Shown here: one piece after another, positions 1-8,675 of the stretch
Numbering within the stretch: the first letter of the stretch is position 1
Layout: every line of letters begins with the position of its first letter
DNA from: Lachnospiraceae bacterium
GTDB lineage: Bacteria > Bacillota > Clostridia > Lachnospirales > Lachnospiraceae
Assembly (NCBI GenBank): GCA_017617395.1
Contig: JAFZWG010000074.1
Span: forward strand, 1-64,000
Length of the DNA stretch: 64,000 bases
Reading direction: 5' to 3'
Made by a program: the position numbers and the translations under genes
The notes under the pieces: generated by a model
Database searches by the model: none
Told to the model about the DNA's origin: nothing
What the model saw: only the letters and a program-made list of their open reading frames with translations

Positions 1-1046
1 AAATCACCGGACCACGTGCCGAAGCCGTCAAACGAGATCCACTCGTTCTCCGACAGGTTTTCGCTCTGCAGCGTTGTCCACCGTTCGTAAATCTTCGGCT
101 CTCCGAAGAACCGAACGCACCCGAGTTGCGCCCACCCTTCGCCGACTCTGTTAGCTTCCGACATGTAATCGCAAAAGCTCTCCTCGTCGAAGAACCATTT
201 TCCGGGTCCGAAAAATGCACCGCCGGTCACATTACCGGCGTAAAGCACAAACACATAGAGGATGAAGAACAGAACGGAAAGCACCACCGCTTTTCTTCGA
301 AATGACCGTCTTGCCTTCTCCGTCGTCAGCCGATAGCCGGCAAAATGCTTCCACAACCGCTTCGGAAGCGGGGAAACGAGCAGCGCACCGACCGCAAGCA
401 TCACAAGGAATACAAGGAAAAAGCCCTCAAAATCAGCGGGATAATCACAAGTCACTACACCGATCAAAGTCATGAACAACGCAGCCAAAAAGGCGATTTC
501 TGTCAGAAAATACTTTCGGATTTTTTTCTTTCCTGCTGCAGCGTCTTCCGAATCCTCTGCTGCCGACAGTTTCCGATGGGAAGCCCAATACGTTAATCCG
601 ACAAACATGCATGCTGCAATCCACAGCCCGAACATGAGGGCAGTCGTAATCGCCCGGACAACCCTTTCGGACGGTTCTTTGCCGACATTGTTCGCAACGC
701 AAATCTGCAGGATCAACCCGCCGATTGCCACAGCGACCGCAATCAACGAACCCACAATATACCGAAATGTTACGTTATCCACCAAATGGCGGATCTGCCG
801 ATCCGACTTCTCCGTCGATACCGGCGCATCTCCCGTCTTGCGCTCCCCGCGCAGCAGTTCATCCGACGTCACGCCGAAGATGTCGGCAATCACCGGAATC
901 AACGTAAGATCCGGACAATTCTCGTCCCGCTCCCAACGACTCACCGCCTTGTCCGAGACGTTCAGCCGGTCAGCAAGATCCTTCTGCGTCATTCCGTTCG
1001 CCTTGCGCAGCGCCGTCAAAAAGGAACCGAGTGTTTTCTTTTCCAT
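1..1046 (-). CDS. XRE-family transcriptional regulator with C-terminal membrane segments (3' end cut by window edge)
   Basis: The frame stays open from an ATG at 1046 to the left edge, giving about 348 residues without a stop. Residues about 4-66 form a Cro/C1-type helix-turn-helix (MTQKDLADRLNVSDKAVSRW is the recognition region). Roughly five hydrophobic segments follow, near residues 92-115, 126-148, 178-198, 205-225 and 245-262, then a soluble part rich in aromatic residues that runs off the window. The start has a GGGGAGG ribosome site. DNA-binding plus membrane architecture is common in Clostridia and usually unassigned; a membrane-anchored sensor-regulator is an inference. A promoter with a dyad lies just upstream, so autoregulation is possible. 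The ligand is unknown. Confidence 0.85.
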   Translation of the reverse strand, partial: MEKKTLGSFLTALRKANGMTQKDLADRLNVSDKAVSRWERDENCPDLTLIPVIADIFGVTSDELLRGERKTGDAPVSTEKSDRQIRHLVDNVTFRYIVGSLIAVAVAIGGLILQICVANNVGKEPSERVVRAITTALMFGLWIAACMFVGLTYWASHRKLSAAEDSEDAAAGKKKIRKYFLTEIAFLAALFMTLIGVVTCDYPADFEGFFLVFLVMLAVGALLVSPLPKRLWKHFAGYRLTTEKARRSFRRKAVVLSVLFFILYVFVLYAGNVTGGAFFGPGKWFFDEESFCDYMSEANRVGEGWAQLGCVRFFGEPKIYERWTTLQSENLSENEWISFDGFGTWSGD

Positions 1047-1077
1047 AATCCCAAACCTCCCCGCTTGTTTTGACTGC

Positions 1078-1106
1078 ATTCTACGGTCGCGAGAGAGAAA
1101 AGTCTA
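1078..1106 (-). promoter_or_regulatory. Probable sigma-A promoter of the XRE regulator gene
   Basis: On the minus strand TAGACT and TAGAAT are separated by 17 bases, 32 bases upstream of the regulator's ATG. The -10 matches five of six consensus bases and the -35 four of six. Confidence 0.45.
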
Positions 1107-1131
1107 TCCAGCAGACCGAAAACTTCTCTCG
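1090..1131. promoter_or_regulatory. Imperfect dyad overlapping the regulator promoter (possible operator)
   Basis: CGAGAGAGAA at 1090-1099 faces TTCTCTCG at 1124-1131 as an inverted repeat with a spacer of about 24 bases, overlapping the -35 region of the XRE gene. An autoregulatory operator is an inference from position. Confidence 0.35.
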
Positions 1132-1408
1132 CACGGCGAGAATTCGGCCCGATTTTGCGGGCGCAGGACTATTTTACTACATTTTCCGCGGTGCGTAAAG
1201 CACATTGCGACCCGCAAAGCAAAACGGGCAAAGTGCAGACATCTCTACACCCTGACCGAAAAATACTCTTCGACAACTCCGCGAGCATTCCAAGCATCAG
1301 GTAAATGTTGATCGGCAAGTACATCCGGCTCTCGCCTGCATTTCCCTTCAAAAGATACTGCATGGTTGTCATCGTAAAACCATTGACCGAAGAGGCAGCA
1401 TTTTCAGC
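1132..1408. other. Intergenic stretch with no supported gene
   Basis: Between the XRE promoter and the oadA terminator there is an open minus-strand frame of about 100 codons, but it lacks a ribosome site and any recognisable motif. No RNA gene or further repeat was seen. Confidence 0.5.
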
Positions 1409-1446
1409 AAAAAAATCCGCCCGGGGGATGTCTCCTCCGGGCGGCG
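1409..1446 (-). terminator. Intrinsic terminator after oadA
   Basis: On the minus strand CCGCCCGGAGGA and TCCCCCGGGCGG pair across a short loop and are followed by a run of seven T. It lies just past the oadA stop and closes the decarboxylase operon. Confidence 0.85.
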
Positions 1447-1463
1447 GATAGAATTCTGGTTTA

Positions 1464-2876
1464 TTATACCGGGTAGGACTTCGTAGCAGCATCTGCCTTC
1501 GTCACATCGACGCCGGTCTGCTGTGCCTGGCGGTACTTGAAGAACTCGGTTGCAACCTGCGGGAACAGAGCGTAGGACAAAACGTCCTCGTCCTGCTGGA
1601 TCCACTGCTTGCACTCCTCCTTGAACTTCGGAAGCTGCGGCTCGATCAGGTCGGCCGGACGACACGTAATCGGAGTTACATCGCCGATGCACTTCTTCTG
1701 AACCTCGGGATTGAACGGCTTGATGGTCTGGCCGAACTCGCCGGAGAGAATCTTCTTCGACTCCTTCGTTACCAGCTTGTAGCGCTCGCCCTGCAGAACG
1801 TTGAGAACGGCCTGCGTTCCGACGATCTGGGACGAAGGGGTAACCAACGGCGGCTCACCGAAGTCCTTACGTACTCTCGGAACTTCCTCAAGCACTGCCT
1901 CGAACTTGTCCTCGGCACCGGCTTCCTTGAGCTGGGATACGAGGTTCGAAAGCATACCGCCGGGAACCTGATACATAAGGGTCTTGATGTTTACGCCGAG
2001 AACCTTCGGGTTCAACAGACCGCTCTTGAGGCACTCCTCGCGGTACGGACGGAAGTACTCCGCGATCTCCGCAAGAAGATTCTGATCAAGGCCGGAGTCG
2101 TACGGTGTTCCGCGGAACGTCTCAACCATAACCTCGGTCGCCGGCTGGCTGGTACCGAGAGCCAGAGGAGACATTGCGCAGTCGATAATGTCGCAGCCTG
2201 CCTCAACTGCCTTGAGGTACGTCATGGAAGCCACACCGGAGGTGTAGTGCGTATGAAGCTGAATCGGCAGAGAGCTTCCGGCCTTCAGAGCCGAAACAAG
2301 CTCGGTTGCCTTGTACGGAACCAAAAGGCCCGCCATATCCTTGATACAGATGGAATCCGCGCCCATCTCCTCAATCTGCTTTGCGGTCTTCTCCCAGTAC
2401 TCGAGCGTGTACGCATCGCCGAGGGTGTAGGACAATGCGATCTGAGCATGTCCGCCCTCTTTCTTCGTCGCGTCAACGGCGGTCTTGAGGTTGCGAAGAT
2501 CGTTCAGGCAGTCGAAGATACGAATGATGTCGATGCCGTTGGCAACGGACTTCTGAACGAAATACTCTACTACGTCATCTGCGTAGTGGTTGTACCCGAG
2601 GATGTTCTGTCCGCGGAAGAGCATCTGCAGCTTCGTGTTCTTGAAGCCTGCACGCAACTTGCGGAGACGATCCCACGGGTCTTCCTTGAGGAAGCGGAGG
2701 CACGAGTCAAACGTCGCACCACCCCAGCACTCTACGGAGTGATATCCGACCTTGTCCATCTTCTCGACAATCGGAAGCATCAGTTCCGTAGGCATTCTTG
2801 TAGCGATCAGAGACTGATGCGCATCGCGCAAAATGGTCTCTGTAATCTTTACCGGCTTTTTTACCTGATCTGCCAT
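1464..2876 (-). CDS. oadA: Oxaloacetate decarboxylase alpha subunit-type carboxyltransferase (OadA/PycB family)
   Basis: A 470-residue cytoplasmic carboxyltransferase that transfers a carboxyl group between oxaloacetate/pyruvate and a biotin carrier. Near the N-terminus LRDAHQSLIATRM carries the metal-binding Asp. IKDMAGLL near residue 175 and QLHTHYTSG near residue 205 are the catalytic Lys and the His metal ligands of the TIM barrel; the C-terminal part is the conserved PYC/OAD domain. There is no C-terminal biotinyl domain; biotin sits on the separate carrier at 4429-4791. The ATG at 2876 follows GAAAGGAG and was chosen over an upstream in-frame ATG that would overlap the oadB end. It is last in an operon with the Na+ pump subunits. 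A 5S transcarboxylase role is an alternative. Confidence 0.9.
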   Translation of the reverse strand: MADQVKKPVKITETILRDAHQSLIATRMPTELMLPIVEKMDKVGYHSVECWGGATFDSCLRFLKEDPWDRLRKLRAGFKNTKLQMLFRGQNILGYNHYADDVVEYFVQKSVANGIDIIRIFDCLNDLRNLKTAVDATKKEGGHAQIALSYTLGDAYTLEYWEKTAKQIEEMGADSICIKDMAGLLVPYKATELVSALKAGSSLPIQLHTHYTSGVASMTYLKAVEAGCDIIDCAMSPLALGTSQPATEVMVETFRGTPYDSGLDQNLLAEIAEYFRPYREECLKSGLLNPKVLGVNIKTLMYQVPGGMLSNLVSQLKEAGAEDKFEAVLEEVPRVRKDFGEPPLVTPSSQIVGTQAVLNVLQGERYKLVTKESKKILSGEFGQTIKPFNPEVQKKCIGDVTPITCRPADLIEPQLPKFKEECKQWIQQDEDVLSYALFPQVATEFFKYRQAQQTGVDVTKADAATKSYPV

Positions 2877-2889
2877 AGTATCTCCTTTC

Positions 2890-4389
2890 TTATACACCGA
2901 ACACAGCCATGAACACACCGGCCGCTACTGCGGTACCGATAACACCTGCCACGTTCGGACCCATCGCGTGCATCAACAGGAAGTTCGAAGGATCCTCCTG
3001 CGCGCCGACCTTCTGGGAAACACGAGCCGCCATCGGAACTGCGGAAACACCCGCGGAACCAATCAACGGATTAATCTTGCCATGCGTAGCCGCACACATA
3101 ATCTTGCCGAACAATACACCGGCCGCCGTACCTACCGCGAATGCGATCAGGCCGAGAGCCACGATCTTCAGCGTGTCGAGCTTTAAGAACGCCTCTGCAC
3201 TCGTCGTAGCACCTACGGACGTACCGAGGATGATAACAACGATGTACATCATCGCGTTCGAAGCCGTCTCCTGCAGCTGGCGAACAACACCGGACTCGCG
3301 GAAAATGTTACCGAGCATCAGGCAGCCAACCAACGGAGCCGTATCCGGAAGAAGCGCAACAACAACGATCGTAACGATGATCGGGAACAGGATCTTCTCC
3401 AGCTTGGAAACCGGACGAAGCTGCTCCATCTTGATCTGACGTTCCTTCTTCGTCGTGAGGAGCTTCATGATCGGAGGCTGAATAATCGGCACGAGCGACA
3501 TGTAGGAATAAGCCGCAACCGCAATCGCGCCCATGTACTTGGTCTGACCGAGCTTGCCGGCCAGGAAGATCGACGTAGGACCGTCGGCACCGCCGATGAT
3601 GGAGATAGCCGCAGCCGCCTTGTCGTTAAAGCCCATAAAGATTGCCATCAGATATGCGGTAAAGATACCCATCTGAGCGGCAGCTCCCAAAAGGAAGCTC
3701 TTCGGGTTTGCGATCAAAGGACCGAAGTCGGTCATTGCACCGACACCCATGAAAATCAGGCAAGGCAGAATCGCCCACTCATCCAACTGGAAGAAGTAGT
3801 ACAACAGACCGCCGGCCTGCTTGGTGTCCTCGCAGCGAACGCTTCCGTTGCAGGAATAGTCGCCGCACTCACCCTGTGTCTTGACGTAGGAAAGAAGCTC
3901 ATTGCCTTCCGCATCCATGTAGATGACGGCGACCTGGCCGAGCCGAAGCTCGTCCTCCGACTTCTTGCTGGCGTCAAATTTCTGATAAATCTTTTCGATC
4001 TGACCCGATTGATAGAGGCTTACGGTCTCGCTGTCATACGCGTTGATCGCCTCGCTGAATGCGTCATAATCGAAATAGTAGCAGACAACCTTGTCGTTGT
4101 CATACTGGAAAAATGTAACCTCTTCGTTCTTAATCTCCGCGATCTTCTCATCGTCCTTGTCATAGAACGTGTACACATGAGCGATCGGCTCCGCCATGAT
4201 CGACGGATACAGGTTTACAAGAAGCATACCGAAGGAAATCGGTACCAAAAGGAGAGGTTCATAGTCTTTGGCAATCGCCAAATACATGAAAAACAAGGCG
4301 ACGCAGATCATCAGCAGGTTTCCCCAGGAAAGGGAAGCGAATGCTGTGGACTTCGCCAGGTTTCCCAATGTATCCAAAATGTATTGCAT
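2890..4389 (-). CDS. oadB: Na+-translocating decarboxylase beta subunit with an unusual soluble insertion
   Basis: A polytopic membrane protein of 499 residues of the OadB/GcdB/MmdB family, which decarboxylates carboxybiotin and couples this to Na+ export. The family hallmark GGADGPTSIF is present near residue 280, followed by the usual C-terminal helices with the GSAGVSAVPMAAR region. The protein is longer than most homologues I know because about 130 soluble residues, rich in Asp, Glu, Tyr and Cys (about residues 66-205), sit between the first two hydrophobic segments and the conserved core. The start follows GGGAGG at good spacing. The insertion is probably extracytoplasmic (inference). 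Confidence 0.92.
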   Translation of the reverse strand: MQYILDTLGNLAKSTAFASLSWGNLLMICVALFFMYLAIAKDYEPLLLVPISFGMLLVNLYPSIMAEPIAHVYTFYDKDDEKIAEIKNEEVTFFQYDNDKVVCYYFDYDAFSEAINAYDSETVSLYQSGQIEKIYQKFDASKKSEDELRLGQVAVIYMDAEGNELLSYVKTQGECGDYSCNGSVRCEDTKQAGGLLYYFFQLDEWAILPCLIFMGVGAMTDFGPLIANPKSFLLGAAAQMGIFTAYLMAIFMGFNDKAAAAISIIGGADGPTSIFLAGKLGQTKYMGAIAVAAYSYMSLVPIIQPPIMKLLTTKKERQIKMEQLRPVSKLEKILFPIIVTIVVVALLPDTAPLVGCLMLGNIFRESGVVRQLQETASNAMMYIVVIILGTSVGATTSAEAFLKLDTLKIVALGLIAFAVGTAAGVLFGKIMCAATHGKINPLIGSAGVSAVPMAARVSQKVGAQEDPSNFLLMHAMGPNVAGVIGTAVAAGVFMAVFGV

Positions 4390-4428
4390 ATACGTAACCT
4401 CCCGATATTCGTTGTAACAACTAAGAAA

Positions 4429-4791
4429 TTAGTTCATTGTTGCAAGTACTTCACCGGGCTCTACGCTCTGACCAACGGAAACGTTGATGCTGGCAACGGT
4501 ACCGTCCTGAGGAGCAACGATATCATTTTCCATCTTCATGGCCTCGAGAACCACGAGGACATCACCCTTCTTTACGGAAGCGCCGACGTTCGCAACAACC
4601 TTCAGGATCTTACCGATCATGGGAGCCGCAACCGTTACGCTGCCCTGTGCGCCTGCGGGAGCCGCCTTCTTGGGAGCTGCCTTCGGAGCTGCCTTGGGAG
4701 CTGCCGAAGCGGTCTGGGTGCTCTCGACACCGCTCTCTTCTACGCTTACTTCATAAACATTGCCGTTAACCGTAATGGTATAGTTTTTCAT
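4429..4791 (-). CDS. Biotin carboxyl carrier protein of the decarboxylase
   Basis: A 120-residue carrier. The N-terminal stretch (MKNYTITVNGNVYEV) is typical of MmdC/GcdC-type carriers. An Ala/Pro/Lys-rich flexible linker at about residues 30-50 leads to a C-terminal biotinyl domain with the biotinylation motif EAMKMEN, whose central Lys takes biotin. It would shuttle carboxyl groups from the carboxyltransferases to the beta subunit. AGGAGG precedes the ATG at 4791 by five bases and fixes the start; an earlier in-frame ATG lies inside the gamma subunit gene. Whether it serves one or both carboxyltransferases of the operon is not visible. Confidence 0.9.
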   Translation of the reverse strand: MKNYTITVNGNVYEVSVEESGVESTQTASAAPKAAPKAAPKKAAPAGAQGSVTVAAPMIGKILKVVANVGASVKKGDVLVVLEAMKMENDIVAPQDGTVASINVSVGQSVEPGEVLATMN

Positions 4792-4805
4792 GTTATCCTC
4801 CTGAT

Positions 4806-5141
4806 TCAGGCATTCTGCCATTTAGATTTATTGACTTTGCGGATGGAACGAACCACCAGACCGCCGTCCGGAATGTCATTGCCCATCGCCTGTTCGTACG
4901 AATAGATTGCCGCGGTGATAACCGCAACAAGCTCGGTGTCATCGGTCTCCTCAACCACGGGTTCCGCGGCCTTGACAACCTGCGGCGCCGGCTTCTTGCC
5001 GATCTTGTTGACCAGCTTAAGAAGGCTGATGATGAAGGAGATCAGAAGAAGCATGGCAAATACGATCGTGATACCCATAACCGTATTCTCAAGCGCTCTC
5101 GTGATAACCTCACCGGAAACAGCGAATAGTAATCCTCTCAT
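4806..5141 (-). CDS. oadG: Decarboxylase gamma subunit (OadG family)
   Basis: A 111-residue small membrane protein with one transmembrane helix near residues 20-43 (ITIVFAMLLLISFIISLLKL), then a Pro/Ala/Glu-rich linker and a C-terminal part ending in IRKVNKSKWQNA. This matches the OadG/MmdD/GcdD gamma subunits that hold carboxyltransferase and beta subunit together. A strong ribosome site (GAAGGAGG) precedes the ATG. It lies 15 bases downstream of the MmdA-type gene and 14 bases before the biotin carrier start, clearly one transcript. Confidence 0.85.
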   Translation of the reverse strand: MRGLLFAVSGEVITRALENTVMGITIVFAMLLLISFIISLLKLVNKIGKKPAPQVVKAAEPVVEETDDTELVAVITAAIYSYEQAMGNDIPDGGLVVRSIRKVNKSKWQNA

Positions 5142-5156
5142 AGGTTCCTCCTTCGC

Positions 5157-6608
5157 TTATACCGTACCGTGCTTCTTGCTCGGACGGATCTCTTTCTTCG
5201 TGCAAAGCATCTCGAACGCGTAAGCGATCTGAGCACGCATCTCATCGGCATCGATGATAGCGTCCACATAACCGCGCTTCGCAGCGTTCTCGCAGCTGTT
5301 GTAGGTTGCGCCGTACAAAGCAGCCTTCTCCTTGAGAGCGGCATCCTTGTCCGCAGCACCCGCAAGCTCATCGGCATAAACGATCTGAGCGGCAAGCGTC
5401 GCATCCATCGTGCCGATTTCCGACCCCGCAACCGCAAACTCAAGGTCTGCGCCGAGTGACTTGGAGTTCATGGTAACATACGCGCTGCCGTATGCCTTAC
5501 CGACAACCACGTTCACCTTCGGAACCGTTGCACCGGCAAATGCATACGCAAGCTTGCCCGCAGCGATTGCAATGTTCTTCGTCTCGCCGGCACCGTTCGC
5601 ATAGCCCGTCACGTTCGTGAAGGTCAGAACGGAAATGCCGAAAGCGTCACAGAATTTGACAAAACTCTCTGCCTTGTAGCAGCCCTTCGTCGTGAGAACC
5701 GCATCGAAGGAAGCCGCCTTCTTGCCGGCCTCGTCAAGCTTTGCCGTGCGGTTTGCGATGACACCGATCGTAGCGCCGTTGAGGCGAATGAAACCGGTAA
5801 CCATCTCCGGAGCGTAGGAAGCCTTGATCTCCGTAAACATTCCGTCATCGGAGAGATCGCGAAGCGATACCGCAGGGTCGCAGGCCTCAGCCTTGAAATC
5901 GTTCATCGCTCGGTTGAGATCATCCGTGCACTCATCCTGCGCGTCATCCTCGTTGTTGGAAGGCAGAACCTTAACCAGCCCGCGAACCTTCGCAAGCGTG
6001 TCCGCCTCGTCCTCACCGATGGCATCCACCATACCCGACTCCGCCATGAATGCAGCCGAAGCCGTGTCACACTTGCCCTCGTTGTTGCCGGCGATCGCAT
6101 TCGGAGCGTTCACGAACAACTTCGCGTCGTTCTTCTCCATCACTACAAAATCGCTCATGGCAGCTAAAACGGCAAGGCCGCCGCCGCAGTTGCCGAAAAC
6201 GGCCGTGATCTGCGGAACCACGCCGGAAGCCATCGACTGTGCATTGTAAAGACGTCCGAAACCGGAAAGCGCATCGGAAGCCTCCTGAAGGCGCAAGCCC
6301 GCACAATCGACGAGACCGATCACCGGTGCGCCCGTCTTGATGGCAAGGCGATACAGGTTCACGATCTTCTTTGCGTGCATCTCACCGAGGGTACCGTTCA
6401 AAACCGCGGCATCCTGGCTGTACACATACACCAGACGATCATCAATCACGCCGTAGCCGGTGATCACACCATCGCCGGGAGCGTCCGTCTGCTGCAGGTT
6501 GAAATCCGTGCTTCTCTTCGTCACAAGAGCACCGATCTCAACAAAACTGTTGGCGTCCAGCAAGGAAGCGATTCGTTCCCTTGCGGACAGTTTCGCTGTA
6601 CTACTCAT
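5157..6608 (-). CDS. mmdA: Acyl-CoA (methylmalonyl-CoA-type) carboxyltransferase, MmdA family
   Basis: A 483-residue crotonase-fold carboxyltransferase with two homologous halves. The N half contains GDGVITGYGVIDDRLVYVYSQD and the oxyanion region FGNCGGGLAVLAAMSD; the C half has FTNVTGYANGAG and GKAYGSAYVTMNSKSLGAD. Such proteins move CO2 between an acyl-CoA and biotin, as in methylmalonyl-CoA or glutaconyl-CoA decarboxylase and the 12S subunit of transcarboxylase. It is slightly shorter than typical MmdA proteins of about 510 residues and seems to lack part of the usual N-terminal region. GGAGGG precedes the ATG, and a good promoter lies 150 bases upstream. It opens an operon that also encodes an OadA-type carboxyltransferase, so the acyl-CoA substrate is uncertain. 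Confidence 0.85.
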   Translation of the reverse strand: MSSTAKLSARERIASLLDANSFVEIGALVTKRSTDFNLQQTDAPGDGVITGYGVIDDRLVYVYSQDAAVLNGTLGEMHAKKIVNLYRLAIKTGAPVIGLVDCAGLRLQEASDALSGFGRLYNAQSMASGVVPQITAVFGNCGGGLAVLAAMSDFVVMEKNDAKLFVNAPNAIAGNNEGKCDTASAAFMAESGMVDAIGEDEADTLAKVRGLVKVLPSNNEDDAQDECTDDLNRAMNDFKAEACDPAVSLRDLSDDGMFTEIKASYAPEMVTGFIRLNGATIGVIANRTAKLDEAGKKAASFDAVLTTKGCYKAESFVKFCDAFGISVLTFTNVTGYANGAGETKNIAIAAGKLAYAFAGATVPKVNVVVGKAYGSAYVTMNSKSLGADLEFAVAGSEIGTMDATLAAQIVYADELAGAADKDAALKEKAALYGATYNSCENAAKRGYVDAIIDADEMRAQIAYAFEMLCTKKEIRPSKKHGTV

Positions 6609-6757
6609 GTTCAGCCCTCCGTTAGTATCATTTTAACTGCATGCCGCTCATTGTGCAGGGGAAACTCTCCGAACAAAAAGAAAGCGGCCGGGGCACCGGG
6701 CAAGCAGAAATCTTTGGTATCGGTGGTAAAATGGTAAACCAAATTACACCGCTTAAC

Positions 6758-6786
6758 ATTATATAGTATACCCCCCGAAAATGCAA
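6758..6786 (-). promoter_or_regulatory. Sigma-A promoter of the decarboxylase operon
   Basis: TTGCAT and a perfect TATAAT are separated by 17 bases on the minus strand, leaving a leader of about 140 bases before mmdA. The -35 overlaps one copy of the over-represented AAAATGC word. Confidence 0.75.
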
Positions 6787-6811
6787 CACTAATATCCGGG
6801 AAAAGACGCAC

Positions 6812-6859
6812 AAAAAAACAGTGCCGAAACCTGCAAAAACGCACGGTTTCGACACTGTG
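6812..6859 (-). terminator. Intrinsic terminator of recA-recX
   Basis: Arms CAGTGTCGAAACC and GGTTTCGGCACTG on the minus strand, one mismatch, followed by seven T. It lies just past the recX stop and separates it from the decarboxylase promoter. Confidence 0.85.
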
Positions 6860-6881
6860 TCATGCAATTGTTCACCGACCG

Positions 6882-7592
6882 TTAAAACCAGCCTTCCGCA
6901 GCCTCGATCTCGTCGCCGGCATCGATGATTCGGTAGTCCGCCAGAACGCTTCGGATTGCCGCGTAGGAAAAGCCCTTACGCGTCAATGCTCCGAAGACTT
7001 TACGACGCTTCTCCTGCGTGATTTCCGTTCCTTTCACGCGAGCCGCAACGAATCTTCGAACGGCATCCTCCTCCACGGAAGAAGCGCCCTTGCTCCGCTC
7101 TCCGGTCTCCCCGGCAGATGCATTCGCCTCCGCCCCGGTCGACTCCTCGGCATATCGCTCGTACGAGCTCTCAATCAGGTCGCGCTCAACGCCCTTGAGA
7201 AGGAGCGCCTGCGTAATCTCCCGACGACTCTTCGTACGGGCATGATTTTTGATGTATTGGTAGGCATACCGATGCTCGTCGATATATCCGAAGGAGACCA
7301 CGTAGGCGATAATATCCCACACCTGCTCCTCGGTATAGTCGGCCATCAGAAGCCGGTCATGCATCTCCTTCGTCGTGCGGTCCTGCAGCTCGAGAAGCGA
7401 GAGCGCCTTCTTCTTTCCGCGCGGCAGAATCACATCCGCCACGATCTTCTGCCACCGTTCCTTCGACACTTCCGCTCCGATCTCCAGTCCGTACGCAGAG
7501 ACTTCGCGGCTCTCCAGAAAGCCGGCCTTACACCCGTCCAGCCACACGTTCAACGCCTTCTTCCCCTTCGGCGTCAAATCGGTCACATTCAT
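6882..7592 (-). CDS. recX: RecX, regulator of RecA
   Basis: A 236-residue RecX-family protein. The three-helix repeats are visible: ALSLLELQDRTTKEMHDRL near residues 63-81, the FGYIDEHRYAYQYI segment near 101-114, KSRREITQALLLKGV near 121-135, and a C-terminal repeat around KVFGALTRKGFSYAAI. RecX proteins bind along the RecA filament and modulate it. A Ser/Glu/Ala-rich linker of about 30 residues separates the middle from the C-terminal repeat, longer than in many homologues. It starts 36 bases after the recA stop and shares its promoter. Confidence 0.9.
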   Translation of the reverse strand: MNVTDLTPKGKKALNVWLDGCKAGFLESREVSAYGLEIGAEVSKERWQKIVADVILPRGKKKALSLLELQDRTTKEMHDRLLMADYTEEQVWDIIAYVVSFGYIDEHRYAYQYIKNHARTKSRREITQALLLKGVERDLIESSYERYAEESTGAEANASAGETGERSKGASSVEEDAVRRFVAARVKGTEITQEKRRKVFGALTRKGFSYAAIRSVLADYRIIDAGDEIEAAEGWF

Positions 7593-7628
7593 ACACGGTT
7601 CCGTCCTTTACGCGCTATTTCGGGACGA

Positions 7629-8657
7629 TCAGTCATCCTTCTCCTCGGCCTCCGCCGATGCGGGCTTCGCGATCAGCTTCTCGCGAACCTTGCCCTCGAT
7701 CTCGGCAAATACGTCCGGATGCTCCTTGAGGTACGCCTTCGCGTTCTCACGGCCCTGTCCGATCTTCTCTCCGAGGTATGCGAACCACGCACCGCTCTTC
7801 GCCACGACGTCGCAGTTGCAGGCGAGATCCAGAACATCGCCCTCCTTGGAGATGCCCTCACCGAACATGATATCAAACTCCGCCTCCTTGAACGGCGGCG
7901 CAACCTTGTTCTTCACGACCTTGATGCGGGTGCGGTTTCCGACCGCCTCACCGCCTGCCTTGATCGTCTCGATCCGGCGAACGTCAAGACGCACGGAGGA
8001 GTAGAACTTCAGAGCACGGCCGCCGGTCGTCGTCTCGGGGTTGCCGAACATGACACCGACCTTCTCACGGAGCTGGTTGATAAAGATGACAATACAATTC
8101 GACTTGCTGATGATCGAGGTCAGCTTGCGGAGCGCCTGCGACATCAGACGAGCCTGAAGACCGACGTGGGAATCGCCCATCTCACCCTCGATCTCCGCCT
8201 TCGGAACAAGTGCAGCAACCGAGTCGACGATCACGATGTCGACGGCACCGGAACGCACCAATGTCTCGGTAATCTCGAGTGCCTGCTCACCGTCGTCCGG
8301 CTGGGAGATGTAGAGGTTGTCCACATCCACGCCGATCGCTGCGGCATAGGTCGGATCCAACGCGTGCTCCGCGTCGATGAAGCCGGCGATACCGCCTCGC
8401 TTCTGCACTTCCGCAACGGCATGCAGCGCAACCGTCGTCTTACCGCTGGACTCCGGTCCGTAAATCTCAATCACGCGCCCCTTCGGCAAACCGCCGATTC
8501 CCAGGGCGATATCCAGACTCAGCGATCCCGTGGGAACCGCCTCGATACTCATCGTCGAACTCGGCTCGCCGAGCTTCATCACGGCACCCTTTCCGTAGTT
8601 CTTCTCCAGCTTCGCAATCGCTGCCTCAAGCGCCTTCAACTTCTCTTCCGTTGCCAT
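7629..8657 (-). CDS. recA: Recombinase RecA
   Basis: A 342-residue strand-exchange ATPase for homologous recombination and SOS induction. Walker A (GPESSGKTT) lies near residue 66; the Walker B region [12 protein letters not shown], the loop motif with [23 protein letters not shown], and the C-terminal [14 protein letters not shown] segment are all present. The ATG at 8657 is preferred over upstream in-frame ATGs at 8696 and 8681 because the LexA box and transcription start region fall between them; AAAGGCGG precedes it. recX follows in the same operon. Confidence 0.95.
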   Translation of the reverse strand: MATEEKLKALEAAIAKLEKNYGKGAVMKLGEPSSTMSIEAVPTGSLSLDIALGIGGLPKGRVIEIYGPESSGKTTVALHAVAEVQKRGGIAGFIDAEHALDPTYAAAIGVDVDNLYISQPDDGEQALEITETLVRSGAVDIVIVDSVAALVPKAEIEGEMGDSHVGLQARLMSQALRKLTSIISKSNCIVIFINQLREKVGVMFGNPETTTGGRALKFYSSVRLDVRRIETIKAGGEAVGNRTRIKVVKNKVAPPFKEAEFDIMFGEGISKEGDVLDLACNCDVVAKSGAWFAYLGEKIGQGRENAKAYLKEHPDVFAEIEGKVREKLIAKPASAEAEEKDD

Positions 8658-8675
8658 CGTAAAATCCGCCTTTCC

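Noticed and set aside
1169..1492. A 107-codon minus-strand frame after oadA
   Set aside because: Overlaps the oadA end and its terminator; no ribosome site before any internal ATG; no motif.
6609..6757. Possible riboswitch in the 140-base mmdA leader
   Set aside because: No conserved riboswitch core or terminator/antiterminator pair was recognisable by eye.
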